A stretch of DNA of 64,000 nt from SHXO01 sp964523885 (lineage in GTDB: Bacteria; Pseudomonadota; Gammaproteobacteria; Burkholderiales; SHXO01), in NCBI GenBank assembly GCA_964523885.1, contig CAZFYX010000087.1:1-64000 (forward strand). Reading direction: 5' to 3'. The translations under genes were made by a program, and so were the position numbers. The notes beneath the pieces are model-generated. The model made no database searches and was not told where the DNA came from. It was given only the letters and a program-made list of their open reading frames with translations. This document shows positions 25,696 to 35,329 of the stretch, piece by piece (position 1 is the stretch's first letter; every line of letters starts with the position of its first letter).

Positions 25696-26196
25696 ATGGC
25701 CATGCCCACGACCAGCCGAAGCGTCGGCTCCCTGTTGAGTTCGGTGCCGGGCTTAAAAGCAATTAGCGTGCAACTGGGTCGCCTCGCTGCGATGCAGCAT
25801 TTATGTGAGCAAGCGCTTCCATACACGCTGCGCAGACGCGTGATGGTCGTACACGAAGATGGAAAATCCGTTCTGCTTAAAGCGGATGGGGGCGCAACTG
25901 CGGCCAAGGTCCGGCACCTGACTCCGCGGCTGCTGGCGGCGATCCGAGCCCGCTTCCCCACCATCGAGCGGGTCCGATGCGAGGCGGGGATTGTGCAGCG
26001 CGCACAAGTTCCCGAAGGGCCAGTTCGTCGCATCCAGCCGACGGGCCGGAGTGCCTTGGCCGGCCTTGCAGGATCCCTGCCAGCCGGGGAGTTGCGCAGT
26101 GCGCTGGAGCGCCTGCTGGAGCGGCAGCGCCGCTCAGACCGCCAGGATCAGTCGCTCGAGCGCGAGGAAGGCGAGACCGATCGCAGCCACGAGTAG
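25696..26196 (+). CDS. DUF721 (DciA-like) protein
   Basis: 166 aa. A core of about 95 residues (PGLKAISVQLGRLAAMQHLC onward) matches the DUF721 family, to which the helicase operator DciA belongs. A role in loading or controlling the replicative helicase DnaB is possible by family. The tail is charged and Gln/Arg/Glu rich. Start either 25696 (MAMP) or 25702. Its last 63 bases overlap the opposite-strand small membrane protein gene. Confidence 0.75.
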   Translation: MAMPTTSRSVGSLLSSVPGLKAISVQLGRLAAMQHLCEQALPYTLRRRVMVVHEDGKSVLLKADGGATAAKVRHLTPRLLAAIRARFPTIERVRCEAGIVQRAQVPEGPVRRIQPTGRSALAGLAGSLPAGELRSALERLLERQRRSDRQDQSLEREEGETDRSHE

Positions 26197-26325
26197 GGCG
26201 TACTTGAGCACCTGCCAGGAGAAGCGCAGCCAGCGACGGTCGTTGGTGAAGAGGTAGGTGGCCACGCCGGCCCCGATCGTGATGAGCACGATGAAGCCGA
26301 TGATGCGCAGCAGGACGGCGCTCAT
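26134..26325 (-). CDS. Small membrane protein, two predicted helices
   Basis: 63 aa: one hydrophobic helix (LLRIIGFIVLITIGAGVATY), a short charged turn (FTNDRRWLRFSW) and a second helix (VLKYALLVAAIGLAFLAL). No family I can name. It starts 26 bases after the lpxC stop on the same strand, so probably cotranscribed with lpxC. Its 3' third overlaps the DUF721 gene in antisense. The two-helix layout makes chance unlikely. Confidence 0.65.
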   Translation of the reverse strand: MSAVLLRIIGFIVLITIGAGVATYLFTNDRRWLRFSWQVLKYALLVAAIGLAFLALERLILAV

Positions 26326-26351
26326 CGGGAGCGCGGGCGGACCTGGCGCCC

Positions 26352-27263
26352 CTAGGCGAACTGCGCCTGCAGGCTCACGAACGCGGGCGCCTCTTCCTGC
26401 CGCTCGAAGCTGACCAGCTCCCAGGCGGCGGCGCGGGCGAGCAGTTCGCGCGCGAGCTTGTTGTTCAGCGCGTGCCCTGACTTGTGTGCCACGAATGCCC
26501 CGAGGATGGGATGCCCGAGCAGGTAGAGGTCCCCGATCGCGTCGAGCACCTTGTGCTTCACGAACTCATCGTCGTAGCGCAGGCCGTCGGAGTTCAGCAC
26601 GTTGAACTCGTCCACCACGATGGCATTGTCGAGGCTGCCGCCCAACCCCAGCCCTTGTGCCCGCAGGCTCTCCACATCCTGCATGAAGCCGAATGTGCGG
26701 GCCCGCGCGATCTCCTTGGTGTAGGAGGTGGAGGCGAAATCCATCTCGATGCGCTGGCTGCCCTTCTGGATCACGGGATGGCTGAATTCGATGCTGAAGT
26801 CCATCCGGAAGCCGTCGTAGGGCTCGAACCGCGCCCACTTGTCGCCGTCGCGCACCTCGATGGCCTGGAGGATGCGGATGAAGCGCTTGGGCGCGGCCTG
26901 TTCCTCCAGGCCCGCAGACTGGATCAGGAACACGAACGGGCTGGCGCTCCCGTCCATGATCGGGACTTCCTCGGCGGTCAGGTCGACGTACGCGTTGTCC
27001 ACGCCGAGCCCGGCGAACGCCGACATCAGGTGCTCGACGGTGTACACCCGGGCATCGTCCTGCTCGATGCAGGAGGACAGCCGGGTCTCGCTCACCGACG
27101 TGGCGTGCGCGCGGATCTCCACCGGGATCGGGAGATCCACCCGCCGGAACACGATGCCTGCATCCACGGGGGCCGGGCGCAAGGTGAGGTACACCTTGCG
27201 ACCGGTGTGCAACCCCACCCCGGTGGCCCGGACCACGTTCTTCAGCGTTCGCTGTCTGATCAT
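26352..27263 (-). CDS. lpxC: UDP-3-O-acyl-N-acetylglucosamine deacetylase LpxC
   Basis: First committed step of lipid A synthesis; zinc amidase. 303 aa. MIRQRTLKNVVRATGVGLHTG start, VEHLMSAFAGLGVDNAYVD with a zinc His, and HKVLDAIGDLYLLGHPILG carrying the second zinc His/Asp and the catalytic region. An in-frame ATG five codons earlier is less typical. Last classical gene of the dcw run, with its own likely promoter. Shows the outer membrane has lipopolysaccharide. Confidence 0.97.
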   Translation of the reverse strand: MIRQRTLKNVVRATGVGLHTGRKVYLTLRPAPVDAGIVFRRVDLPIPVEIRAHATSVSETRLSSCIEQDDARVYTVEHLMSAFAGLGVDNAYVDLTAEEVPIMDGSASPFVFLIQSAGLEEQAAPKRFIRILQAIEVRDGDKWARFEPYDGFRMDFSIEFSHPVIQKGSQRIEMDFASTSYTKEIARARTFGFMQDVESLRAQGLGLGGSLDNAIVVDEFNVLNSDGLRYDDEFVKHKVLDAIGDLYLLGHPILGAFVAHKSGHALNNKLARELLARAAAWELVSFERQEEAPAFVSLQAQFA

Positions 27264-27287
27264 CTGCCCCAAGCCCAAACCCTTAAT

Positions 27288-27296
27288 TCTATATCA
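27288..27296 (-). promoter_or_regulatory. Probable extended -10 promoter of lpxC
   Basis: Leftward TGATATAGA, an extended -10 (TGn plus TATAGA) about 25 bases before the lpxC ATG. No good -35 at 17 bases, consistent with an extended -10 promoter. Confidence 0.45.
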
Positions 27297-27385
27297 AATC
27301 TGGCGAACCCTGGGCACTTCATACCGCGCCGCGGCAAAAGGGCCGCCAGATCGCTTGCACTGCATTATCCCGCCTAGCCTGTGCC

Positions 27386-28540
27386 TCAGTCGGCCTGCTT
27401 GCGCAGGAACGCGGGAATATCGAGCAGGTCCACCCCGGACTGACGCATGGCCTCGATGGTCGACTCGCGATTGCGCCGACGGATGACTGCCGGCGTGTCC
27501 AGCTGCGCGTAGTCCACCACCTCCACCGGCGCCGGGTCGGTCCCGGTCTTGATCACGGTCAGCGGCTTGTCCTGCTTGCGGCTGATCGGAGAGCCCAGCC
27601 CGGTCGCCACCATGGTCACGCGCAGCCGGTCGGCCATCGCCTCATCAATTACCGTGCCCACGATGACGGTCGCGTCCTCCGCGGTGAACGCCTTGATGGT
27701 GCTCATTACGTCATGCACCTCCTTCATCTTGAGGCTGGCGCTGGCGGTGATGTTGACGAGAACGCCGCGCGCCCCGGCGAGGTTGACGTCCTCCAGCAGG
27801 GGGCTGGCAACGGCCTGCTCGGCGGACTGGGTGCTGCGGTGGGGCCCGGAGGCGGTGGACGACCCCATCATCGCCATGCCCATCTCGGACATGACCGTGC
27901 GCACGTCCGCGAAGTCGACATTGACCAGGCCAGGGCAGTTGATCACCTCGGCGATCCCCGCGACCGCGCCGTGCAGCACGCCGTTCGCGGCCTTGAAGGC
28001 GTCGAGCATGCTGACGTTGTCGCCCAGCACATGCATCAGCTTCTCGTTGGGGATCACGATCAGGGAGTCGACGTGCTTGGACAGCGCCTCCAGTCCCTCC
28101 AGGGCGACACGCTGGCGCTTGCCCTCGAAGGCGAACGGCTTGGTCACCACCGCCACCGTCAGGATCCCCAGCTCGCGGGCGGTCTCGGCCACGATCGGGG
28201 CCGCACCGGTGCCGGTGCCCCCGCCCATGCCGGCGGTCAGGAACAGCATGTCGGCGCCCTCGATCAGCTCGATGATGCGCTCGCGGTCCTCGATCGCCGC
28301 CTGGCGGCCGATCTCGGGGTTGGCGCCCGCGCCCAGCCCCTTGGTCACGCTGCCGCCCAGCTGCAGCTGGACCTGCGCCTTGTTGCGCTTGAGCGCCTGG
28401 GAGTCGGTGTTCGCCACGATGAACTCCACGCCCTGCACGCCCGCCTCGATCATGTGGTCCACCGCGTTACCGCCGCAGCCGCCCACGCCGATCACCTTGA
28501 TCACCGCTTCCTGCGGCTGCATATCGACCAGCTCGAACAT
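27386..28540 (-). CDS. ftsZ: Cell division GTPase FtsZ
   Basis: Tubulin-like Z-ring protein. 384 aa. Tubulin signature GGGTGTGAAPIVAE, VIGVGGCGGNAVDHM near the N-terminus, NTDSQAL, and a linker ending in the conserved C-terminal peptide DIPAFLRKQ that binds FtsA and ZipA-type partners. A strong Shine-Dalgarno GAGGAGGT lies just before the ATG. 56 bases after ftsA. Confidence 0.98.
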   Translation of the reverse strand: MFELVDMQPQEAVIKVIGVGGCGGNAVDHMIEAGVQGVEFIVANTDSQALKRNKAQVQLQLGGSVTKGLGAGANPEIGRQAAIEDRERIIELIEGADMLFLTAGMGGGTGTGAAPIVAETARELGILTVAVVTKPFAFEGKRQRVALEGLEALSKHVDSLIVIPNEKLMHVLGDNVSMLDAFKAANGVLHGAVAGIAEVINCPGLVNVDFADVRTVMSEMGMAMMGSSTASGPHRSTQSAEQAVASPLLEDVNLAGARGVLVNITASASLKMKEVHDVMSTIKAFTAEDATVIVGTVIDEAMADRLRVTMVATGLGSPISRKQDKPLTVIKTGTDPAPVEVVDYAQLDTPAVIRRRNRESTIEAMRQSGVDLLDIPAFLRKQAD

Positions 28541-28596
28541 ACCGACCTCCTCTCAGATGTTGAAAACCGCCCTGCCGCGCACCCCGATGCGAAGCT

Positions 28597-29835
28597 TCAG
28601 AAATTGCCCTGGAACCATGTCTTCATGCGCCCGAACACGTGCTTGAACGACGTGCCCTGCAACCGCACGATCTGCTGCCTCTCGTGCTGGGCCACTCCCG
28701 ACAACAGCAGGCCCACCACGGTGGAGTAGCGCGGGTTGCGCACCACCTCACTGAGGCTGCCCATGTAGCCCGGCGTGCCCACCCGCACAGGCATGTGAAA
28801 GATCTCCTCGCCCAGCTCGACCATCCCCTGCATCAGCGCACTGCCCCCGGTGAGCACGATGCCCGACGAGAGCAGCTCCTCGAATCCGGAGCGGCGCAGC
28901 TCGGCCTGGATCAGCGAATACAGCTCCTCGACCCGCGGTTCGATCACCTCGGCCAGGGTCTGCCGCGACAGCTGCCGCGAGCCGCGGTCGCCCACGCCCG
29001 GCACCTGCACCATCTCGGCCGGATCGGCCAGCTCGCGCAGCGCGCAGCCGTGCTTCTGCTTGATCTCCTCGGCGTCCTTGGTCGGCGTACGCAGTGCCAT
29101 GGCGATGTCGTTGGTGATCTGGTCGCCGGCGATCGGAATCACAGCGGTGTGCCGGATGGCGCCCTCGGTGAACAGTGCGATGTCGGTGGTGCCCCCGCCG
29201 ATGTCGGCGAGGCACACCCCCAGGTCCTTCTCGTCGTCCGAGAGCACCGCCATGGCCGAGGCGAGTGGCTGCAGGATCAGGTCGGTGACTTCCAGCCCGC
29301 AGCGCCGCACGCACTTCATGATGTTCTGCGCCGCCGACACCGCACCGGTCACGATGTGCACCTTGACCTCGAGCCGCACCCCGCTCATGCCGAGCGGCTC
29401 GCGCACGTCCTCCTGCCCGTCGATGATGAATTCCTGGTTGAGGATGTGCAGGATCTGCTGGTCGGTGGGAATGTTCACCGCCTTGGCCGTCTCGATCACG
29501 CGGTCCACGTCGACCTGGCTGACCTCGCGGTCCTTGATCGCGACCATGCCGTGCGAGTTGAAGCTGCGGATGTGGCTGCCCGCGATCCCGGTGTAGACCT
29601 CCTTGATCTTGCAGTCGGCCATCAGCTCGGCCTCCTCCAGCGCGCGCTGGATGGCGTTCACCGTGGACTCGATGTTCACCACCACGCCCTTCTTCAGCCC
29701 CCGCGAGGGATGGCTGCCGTAGCCGATCACCTCGAAGCCGCCTTCGGGCTTGATCTCGGCGACCATCGCGACGATCTTCGACGTCCCGATGTCCAGTCCG
29801 ACCAGCAGGTTCTTGTTGTCCTTGGGCTTGTTCAT
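28597..29835 (-). CDS. ftsA: Cell division protein FtsA
   Basis: Actin-like membrane tether of the Z-ring. 412 aa. LLVGLDIGTSKIVAMVAEI phosphate-1 motif, LADIGGGTTDIALF phosphate-2, GIVLTGGSALMQGM adenosine motif, and a C-terminal amphipathic helix (RMKTWFQGNF). 14 bases after ftsQ. Confidence 0.97.
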   Translation of the reverse strand: MNKPKDNKNLLVGLDIGTSKIVAMVAEIKPEGGFEVIGYGSHPSRGLKKGVVVNIESTVNAIQRALEEAELMADCKIKEVYTGIAGSHIRSFNSHGMVAIKDREVSQVDVDRVIETAKAVNIPTDQQILHILNQEFIIDGQEDVREPLGMSGVRLEVKVHIVTGAVSAAQNIMKCVRRCGLEVTDLILQPLASAMAVLSDDEKDLGVCLADIGGGTTDIALFTEGAIRHTAVIPIAGDQITNDIAMALRTPTKDAEEIKQKHGCALRELADPAEMVQVPGVGDRGSRQLSRQTLAEVIEPRVEELYSLIQAELRRSGFEELLSSGIVLTGGSALMQGMVELGEEIFHMPVRVGTPGYMGSLSEVVRNPRYSTVVGLLLSGVAQHERQQIVRLQGTSFKHVFGRMKTWFQGNF

Positions 29836-29849
29836 CTCGTCGGCGGCCT

Positions 29850-30566
29850 TCAGGCGGCGCGCTCACCCCAGCGCAGGCCGGGCACGCGCACGGCGAAGCC
29901 GTTGGAATAGCGCAGGTCGATGCGATGGCGCTGGTCGGGGAGTTGCCCGGCGATGCGTGGATAGACGGCGGCGAAGCGGGCGAGCCGCCCCACGACATCC
30001 TGGCGGCCCAGCTCCAGCACCCGGCCGTCGTCGAGGCGCAGGTTCCACGCGCGCCGGCTGCTCAGGCGCACTTCCGCCGGCGCGCGCCCGATGGCGGCGA
30101 GCGTGTCGCGGAACTGCACGTAGTGCCCGGTCATCTCCTCCGAGGTGCCGTCGGGCCCGACGAACACCGGCAGGGTGGCGTCGGTCGCGGCCTGGAACAG
30201 CTCGCCGTGCGTGTTCACCACGCCGATGTCGCGCCAGCGCGCCAGGGGTACATGCTCCTCGAGCGTGACCTCGAGCAGGTCGGGCCATTCGCGCCGCAGC
30301 TGGGCCTTGCGGACCCAGGGGAGCTTCTCGAATCCGGTGCGTGCGCGCTCCAGATCCACGGTGAAGAAGGTGCCGCGCAGCTCGTCCGCGATCGACGTGA
30401 CCTGCTCGCGGGTGGTGTGACGGATGTCGCCCGACACGTGCACCTCGCGGATCGCGAATGCCGGCATGCGGATCACCAGCATCACCGCCCCGTAGAGCAC
30501 GACCAGAGCCGCGAGCGCGAACAGCGCCGAGGCGACCTGGTTGAGCAGGCGATGATCATCCCACAT
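29850..30566 (-). CDS. ftsQ: Cell division protein FtsQ
   Basis: Bitopic divisome scaffold that binds FtsB and FtsL. 238 aa. Short cytoplasmic part, one helix (VASALFALAALVVLYGAVMLVI, about residues 8-30), a POTRA domain starting IREVHVSGDIRHTTREQV, and a beta domain (LPWVRKAQLRREWPDLLEVTLEEH). Overlaps the end of ddl by 11 bases. Confidence 0.95.
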   Translation of the reverse strand: MWDDHRLLNQVASALFALAALVVLYGAVMLVIRMPAFAIREVHVSGDIRHTTREQVTSIADELRGTFFTVDLERARTGFEKLPWVRKAQLRREWPDLLEVTLEEHVPLARWRDIGVVNTHGELFQAATDATLPVFVGPDGTSEEMTGHYVQFRDTLAAIGRAPAEVRLSSRRAWNLRLDDGRVLELGRQDVVGRLARFAAVYPRIAGQLPDQRHRIDLRYSNGFAVRVPGLRWGERAA

Positions 30567-31473
30567 GCGCCATCTCCAGGATGCGCAGCACCAGCTGCTC
30601 GAAGTCCAGCCCGGCGGCCTTGGCCGCCATCGGCACCAGGCTGTGTCCGGTCATGCCCGGCGAGGTGTTCATCTCCAGCAGCGACACGCTGCCGTCGGCA
30701 CGCCGGATCAGGTCGGCGCGGCCCCAGCCGCTGCAGCCGAGCACCTGCGCGGCACGCAGCACCAGTGCGCGGATCGGCAGTTCCACCTCGGGCGCCAGCC
30801 CGCACGGGCAGTGGTACTTCGTCTCGTCGCTGAAGTACTTGTTCTGGTAGTCGTAGTTGCCCTGGGGTGCCTCGATCCAGATGAGCGGCAGGGCCTGTTC
30901 GCCGAGGAAGGCGGCGGTGAGCTCCATGCCCTGCACGAACTCCTCGGCCAGCACCAGGGTGTCGTACTTCGCCGCATGCTGGTAGGCGGCCTGCAGGTCC
31001 TGCTCGCGCTGGACCTTGGTCAGCCCGAGCGTCGAGCCCTCGCGGCCGGGCTTCACGATCAGAGGCAGTCCCAGGTCGCGCGCCACCGTGTGCCAGTCGC
31101 TCTGCGCGTCCAGCACGTGCCACTTCGGCGTCGGCAGGCCCGCCGCCACCCACACCATCTTCGTGCGCACCTTGTCCATCGACAGCGCCGAGGCCATCAC
31201 GCCGCTGCCGGTGTAGGGAATGCCGAGCAGCTCGAGCGCGCCCTGGACCGTGCCGTCCTCGCCGTAGCGGCCATGCAGCGCGATGAAAACCCGCTGGAAG
31301 CCCTCGCGCTTGAGCTCCGCGAGGTCGCGCTGTGCCGGGTCGAACGCATGCGCGTCCACGCCGGCGCGCTGCAGGGCCGCCAGCACCGCGCTGCCCGACA
31401 TGAGCGAGATCTCCCGCTCCGCGGAGCGCCCGCCGAACAATACCGCCACCTTTCCGAAGCTCTTCGCGTTCAT
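30556..31473 (-). CDS. ddl: D-alanine--D-alanine ligase
   Basis: Makes D-Ala-D-Ala for the peptidoglycan stem; ATP-grasp enzyme. 305 aa. VLFGGRSAEREISLMSGSA start, LHGRYGEDGTVQGALELLGIPYTGSG, KPGREGSTLGLTKV, and WGRADLIRRADG then LLEMNTSPGMTGHSLVP. A DdlB-type gene in its usual dcw position. Its ATG overlaps the stop of the upstream 40-codon mini-ORF (ATGA). Confidence 0.96.
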   Translation of the reverse strand: MNAKSFGKVAVLFGGRSAEREISLMSGSAVLAALQRAGVDAHAFDPAQRDLAELKREGFQRVFIALHGRYGEDGTVQGALELLGIPYTGSGVMASALSMDKVRTKMVWVAAGLPTPKWHVLDAQSDWHTVARDLGLPLIVKPGREGSTLGLTKVQREQDLQAAYQHAAKYDTLVLAEEFVQGMELTAAFLGEQALPLIWIEAPQGNYDYQNKYFSDETKYHCPCGLAPEVELPIRALVLRAAQVLGCSGWGRADLIRRADGSVSLLEMNTSPGMTGHSLVPMAAKAAGLDFEQLVLRILEMAHVG

Positions 31474-31592
31474 GCTGCCCGCTCAACCGTAATGCACACA
31501 GACCTCGTGGGCAACGGGCGAGTGCCCGTTGCGCGGAAATTTTCCGCAGACGACGGCGATCGTCTGCTCAACCAGACAGGGCCGGCCCTCAT
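31470..31592 (-). CDS. 40-aa mini-ORF bridging murB and ddl
   Basis: Starts with an ATG overlapping the murB stop (ATGA at 31589-31592) and ends with a TGA overlapping the ddl ATG (ATGA at 31470-31473). It therefore fills the gap exactly, with four-base overlaps at both ends. Begins MRAGPVWLSRRSPSSAENF and resembles no family I know. Its DNA contains three consecutive stem-loops (31511-31565). It may serve only to carry ribosomes across the gap. Real translation is inferred. Confidence 0.45.
   Translation of the reverse strand: MRAGPVWLSRRSPSSAENFRATGTRPLPTRSVCITVERAA
31511..31565. repeat. Three consecutive stem-loops between murB and ddl
   Basis: GCAACGGGC/GCCCGTTGC with loop GAGT (31511-31532); GCGGAAA/TTTCCGC around one base (31533-31547); AGACGA/TCGTCT with loop CGGCGA (31548-31565). 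Directly adjacent, all perfect. No U-tract follows, so not a standard terminator. They may form an mRNA processing or stability element, or recombination relics. Confidence 0.6.
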
Positions 31593-32512
31593 GCACGCTC
31601 TCCGATGATGCGCACCTCGCGCTCCAGCGCGACCCCGGTGCGCGCCTGCACGGTGGCACCCACGTGCTCGATCAGCGATTCGATGTCGGCCGCCGTGGCG
31701 CTGCCCGTGTTGACGATGAAGTTGGAGTGCTTCGGCGAGACCATCGCCCCGCCGATGGCGAACCCCTTCAACCCGCACGACTGGATCAGGCGCGCCGCGT
31801 AGTCGCCCGGCGGGTTGCGGAACACCGAGCCGGCGTTGGGCTGGTCCAGCGGCTGGCTGGCGATGCGCCGCTGCAGCAGCTCGCGGATCACGCGCCGCCC
31901 GTCCCCGCCATCACCGGCGTGCAAGGCGAACGACGCCGCGGCGAAGTACACGTCGCTGCCGCTGCGCAGGGCCACGTGGCGATACGCGATCCCGAACTCG
32001 TCGCGGGCCCGGTGCACCATCTCGCCGGAGCGGGTGAGGGTCAGCACGCTCTCCACCACGTCCCAGGTCTCGGACCCGTAGCAGCCCGCGTTCATCGCCA
32101 GCGCCCCGCCGACGGTGCCCGGGATGCCGGCGAGGAACTCGGCCCCGCGCAGGTCGTGGGTGCAGGCGTAGCGCGCGACCTTCGGGCTCGCGACGCCCGC
32201 CTCTGCGTACAGCAGCGGCCCCCGCCCCGGGCGATCGACCAGGCGCACGGTCTTCAGGGCACCGTGGGTGAAGACCACGACCCCGCGCACCCCGCCGTCG
32301 CGCACCAGCAGGTTGCTGCCCAGACCGACCAGGTGCACCGGCACGTCGGGCGCGAGCCGGCGCAGGAAGCGCGCGAGATCATCGAGGTCGCGCGGGAAGT
32401 AGGCCTGCTCGGCCGGCCCGCCCGCACGCCAGCTGGTGTGCCGGCGCATCGGCTCGTCGCGGCGCAGCTCGCCGGCAGGCCCGATGGCGTCGATCGCCCG
32501 CACCTCACTCAT
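31589..32512 (-). CDS. murB: UDP-N-acetylenolpyruvoylglucosamine reductase MurB
   Basis: Reduces enolpyruvyl-UDP-GlcNAc to UDP-MurNAc with FAD and NADPH. 307 aa from the ATG before SEVRAI; an ATG two codons earlier (32518) is possible. The FAD-binding domain includes LVGLGSNLLVRDGGVRGVV and GIPGTVGGALAMNAGCYG. The catalytic Ser lies in GSVFRNPPGDYAARLI. Upstream, a 19-codon mini-ORF ends just inside this start region. Confidence 0.95.
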   Translation of the reverse strand: MSEVRAIDAIGPAGELRRDEPMRRHTSWRAGGPAEQAYFPRDLDDLARFLRRLAPDVPVHLVGLGSNLLVRDGGVRGVVVFTHGALKTVRLVDRPGRGPLLYAEAGVASPKVARYACTHDLRGAEFLAGIPGTVGGALAMNAGCYGSETWDVVESVLTLTRSGEMVHRARDEFGIAYRHVALRSGSDVYFAAASFALHAGDGGDGRRVIRELLQRRIASQPLDQPNAGSVFRNPPGDYAARLIQSCGLKGFAIGGAMVSPKHSNFIVNTGSATAADIESLIEHVGATVQARTGVALEREVRIIGERA

Positions 32513-32563
32513 GTCCATGGGCGCTCGTGGGTTCGACGACGTGGCTGAGAATGAACGCGCGCA

Positions 32564-32564
<1 letters not shown>
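32505..32564 (-). CDS. 19-aa mini-ORF bridging murC and murB
   Basis: ATG overlaps the murC stop (TGATG at 32562-32566). The ORF (MRAFILSHVVEPTSAHGHE) stops at 32505-32507, a few bases inside murB, so a terminating ribosome would sit on the murB start codons. No known family. Possible translational coupler; translation not proven. Confidence 0.4.
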
Positions 32565-33987
<1,423 letters not shown>

Positions 33988-33991
<4 letters not shown>

Positions 33992-34017
33992 GCCGGTTCG
34001 CTGGTTGCCGCTGCCAT
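33988..34017 (-). CDS. 9-aa mini-ORF directly before murC
   Basis: ATG begins two bases after the stop of the preceding small ORF and the ORF (MAAATSEPA) ends with a TGA overlapping the murC ATG (ATGA). Too short to judge as a protein. Recorded because it completes a chain of overlapping stop and start codons between murG and murC. Confidence 0.3.
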
Positions 34018-34019
34018 CC

Positions 34020-34199
34020 TCAGCGTGTGCCGCTCTTGATGCCGAGCAGCAGCTGCAGGCGCCGATCGCCCAGGTCCTGGCCGCGAGTCACGGCGGTCTG
34101 CGGGCGCACCGCACGCACGCGAGCCAGTGCCGGCGTCACCGCCTTGGCTGCCTTCCGGGTCTTGAGCTTCATGCACAGCTCCTCGTCGTCATGGTTCAT
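34020..34199 (-). CDS. Small basic protein between murG and murC
   Basis: 59 codons plus stop from an ATG overlapping the murG TGA (ATGA at 34196-34199). An internal ATG at 34172, before KLKTRKAAKAV, has a good GAGGAG Shine-Dalgarno six bases upstream, giving a 50-aa basic protein instead. Rich in Arg, Lys, Leu and Ala; no hydrophobic helix and no family I recognise. The standard dcw cluster has no gene here. Its position, coupling and ribosome-binding site support translation. Confidence 0.55.
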   Translation of the reverse strand: MNHDDEELCMKLKTRKAAKAVTPALARVRAVRPQTAVTRGQDLGDRRLQLLLGIKSGTR

Positions 34200-35329
34200 G
34201 CCGCCGCGGCGACGCACGCCGAGGCGACCGTACCCGTTGCGTCCGGGCGCGCGAGCGCACGCGCGCGCCGGGCCATGTCCAGCAACCGCTCGCGCGTGAA
34301 TCCGAGCAGCAGGTCGGCGAGCCCGCGCGCAGTCAGGTCGCGCTGCTGCACCAGCACCGCCGCGCCCGCCTGCTCGAGGACGCGCGCGTTGTGGGTCTGG
34401 TGGTCGTCGACCGCATGGGGGAACGGCACTAGCACGCTGGCCACGCCGGCTGCCGCCAGCTCGGCCACGGTCAGCGCGCCCGCGCGGCAGATCACCAGGT
34501 CGGCGCCGGCGTAGCGGCTGGCCATGTCATCGATAAAGGCGAGCGTCTCTGCCGTCACCCGGGCCGTGCGGTAGTGCGCGCGCAGCTGCTCGATGTGCTT
34601 CGCGCCGGCCTGGTGCGTGACCTGCGGTCGCTGCGCCTCCGGGATCAGGCCCAGCGCCTGCGGCACGATCTCGTTGAGCGCCTGGGCGCCCAGGCTGCCG
34701 CCGACCACCAGGACATTCAGCGGCCCGCTGCGGCCGGCGAAGCGCGCTTCGGGTGCGGGGATGCCGGCGATCTCCGGCCGCACCGGGTTGCCGCACCATT
34801 GCGCCTTGCGCAGCGCATCGGGGAAGCCGGCCAGGCGCGCATCGGCGACTTCCGCCAGGACGCGATTCGCCAGTCCGGCGATCGAGTTCTGCTCGTGGAC
34901 CACCAGCGGACGGTTGAACAGCGCCGCCATCATCCCGCCCGGAAAGGACACATAGCCGCCGAGTCCCAGCACGACGTCCGGACGCACGCGGAACAGCACC
35001 TGCGCGCTCTGCCAGAACGCAATCAGCAGGTGCAGCGGCAGCAACGCCATGCGCAGCAGGCCCTTGCCGCGCAGCCCCCGGATGCGGATCAGCTCGAGTG
35101 GATAGCCGTGGCGGCCGACCAGGTCCTCCTCCATGCTGCCGGGCGTCCCGAGCCAGACCACCTTCCAGCCGCGCTTGCGCATCTCGCCCGCCACGGCGAG
35201 TCCGGGCATGACGTGGCCGCCGGTGCCGCCGGCCATGATCAGAATCGTGCGAGGCGAGTGGCGAGAGGCGAGAGGCGAGAGGATCGTCTCGCCGCGCTCG
35301 CCTTGCCTGGTCGTCTCTGCTTCCGCCAT
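34196..35329 (-). CDS. murG: MurG N-acetylglucosaminyl transferase with a repeat-encoded N-terminal extension
   Basis: Adds GlcNAc to lipid I to make lipid II on the inner face of the membrane. 377 aa, about 20 longer than usual. The canonical start TILIMAGGTGGHVMPGLAVA begins only at residue 28. Before it are 27 residues including LSPLASRHSPR, encoded by the left arm of repeat copy D. No usable start codon lies nearer the conserved part, so the extension is probably real. VVGGSLGAQALNEIVP and CRAGALTVAELAAAGVAS are the sugar-nucleotide motifs. Shine-Dalgarno AGGGA precedes the ATG. Confidence 0.93.
   Translation of the reverse strand: MAEAETTRQGERGETILSPLASRHSPRTILIMAGGTGGHVMPGLAVAGEMRKRGWKVVWLGTPGSMEEDLVGRHGYPLELIRIRGLRGKGLLRMALLPLHLLIAFWQSAQVLFRVRPDVVLGLGGYVSFPGGMMAALFNRPLVVHEQNSIAGLANRVLAEVADARLAGFPDALRKAQWCGNPVRPEIAGIPAPEARFAGRSGPLNVLVVGGSLGAQALNEIVPQALGLIPEAQRPQVTHQAGAKHIEQLRAHYRTARVTAETLAFIDDMASRYAGADLVICRAGALTVAELAAAGVASVLVPFPHAVDDHQTHNARVLEQAGAAVLVQQRDLTARGLADLLLGFTRERLLDMARRARALARPDATGTVASACVAAAA

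Noticed and set aside
31500..31600. tRNA or other structured RNA suggested by the triple hairpins
   Set aside because: No cloverleaf, no T-loop GTTCGAAT-type sequence and no CCA end; the hairpins are simple and independent.
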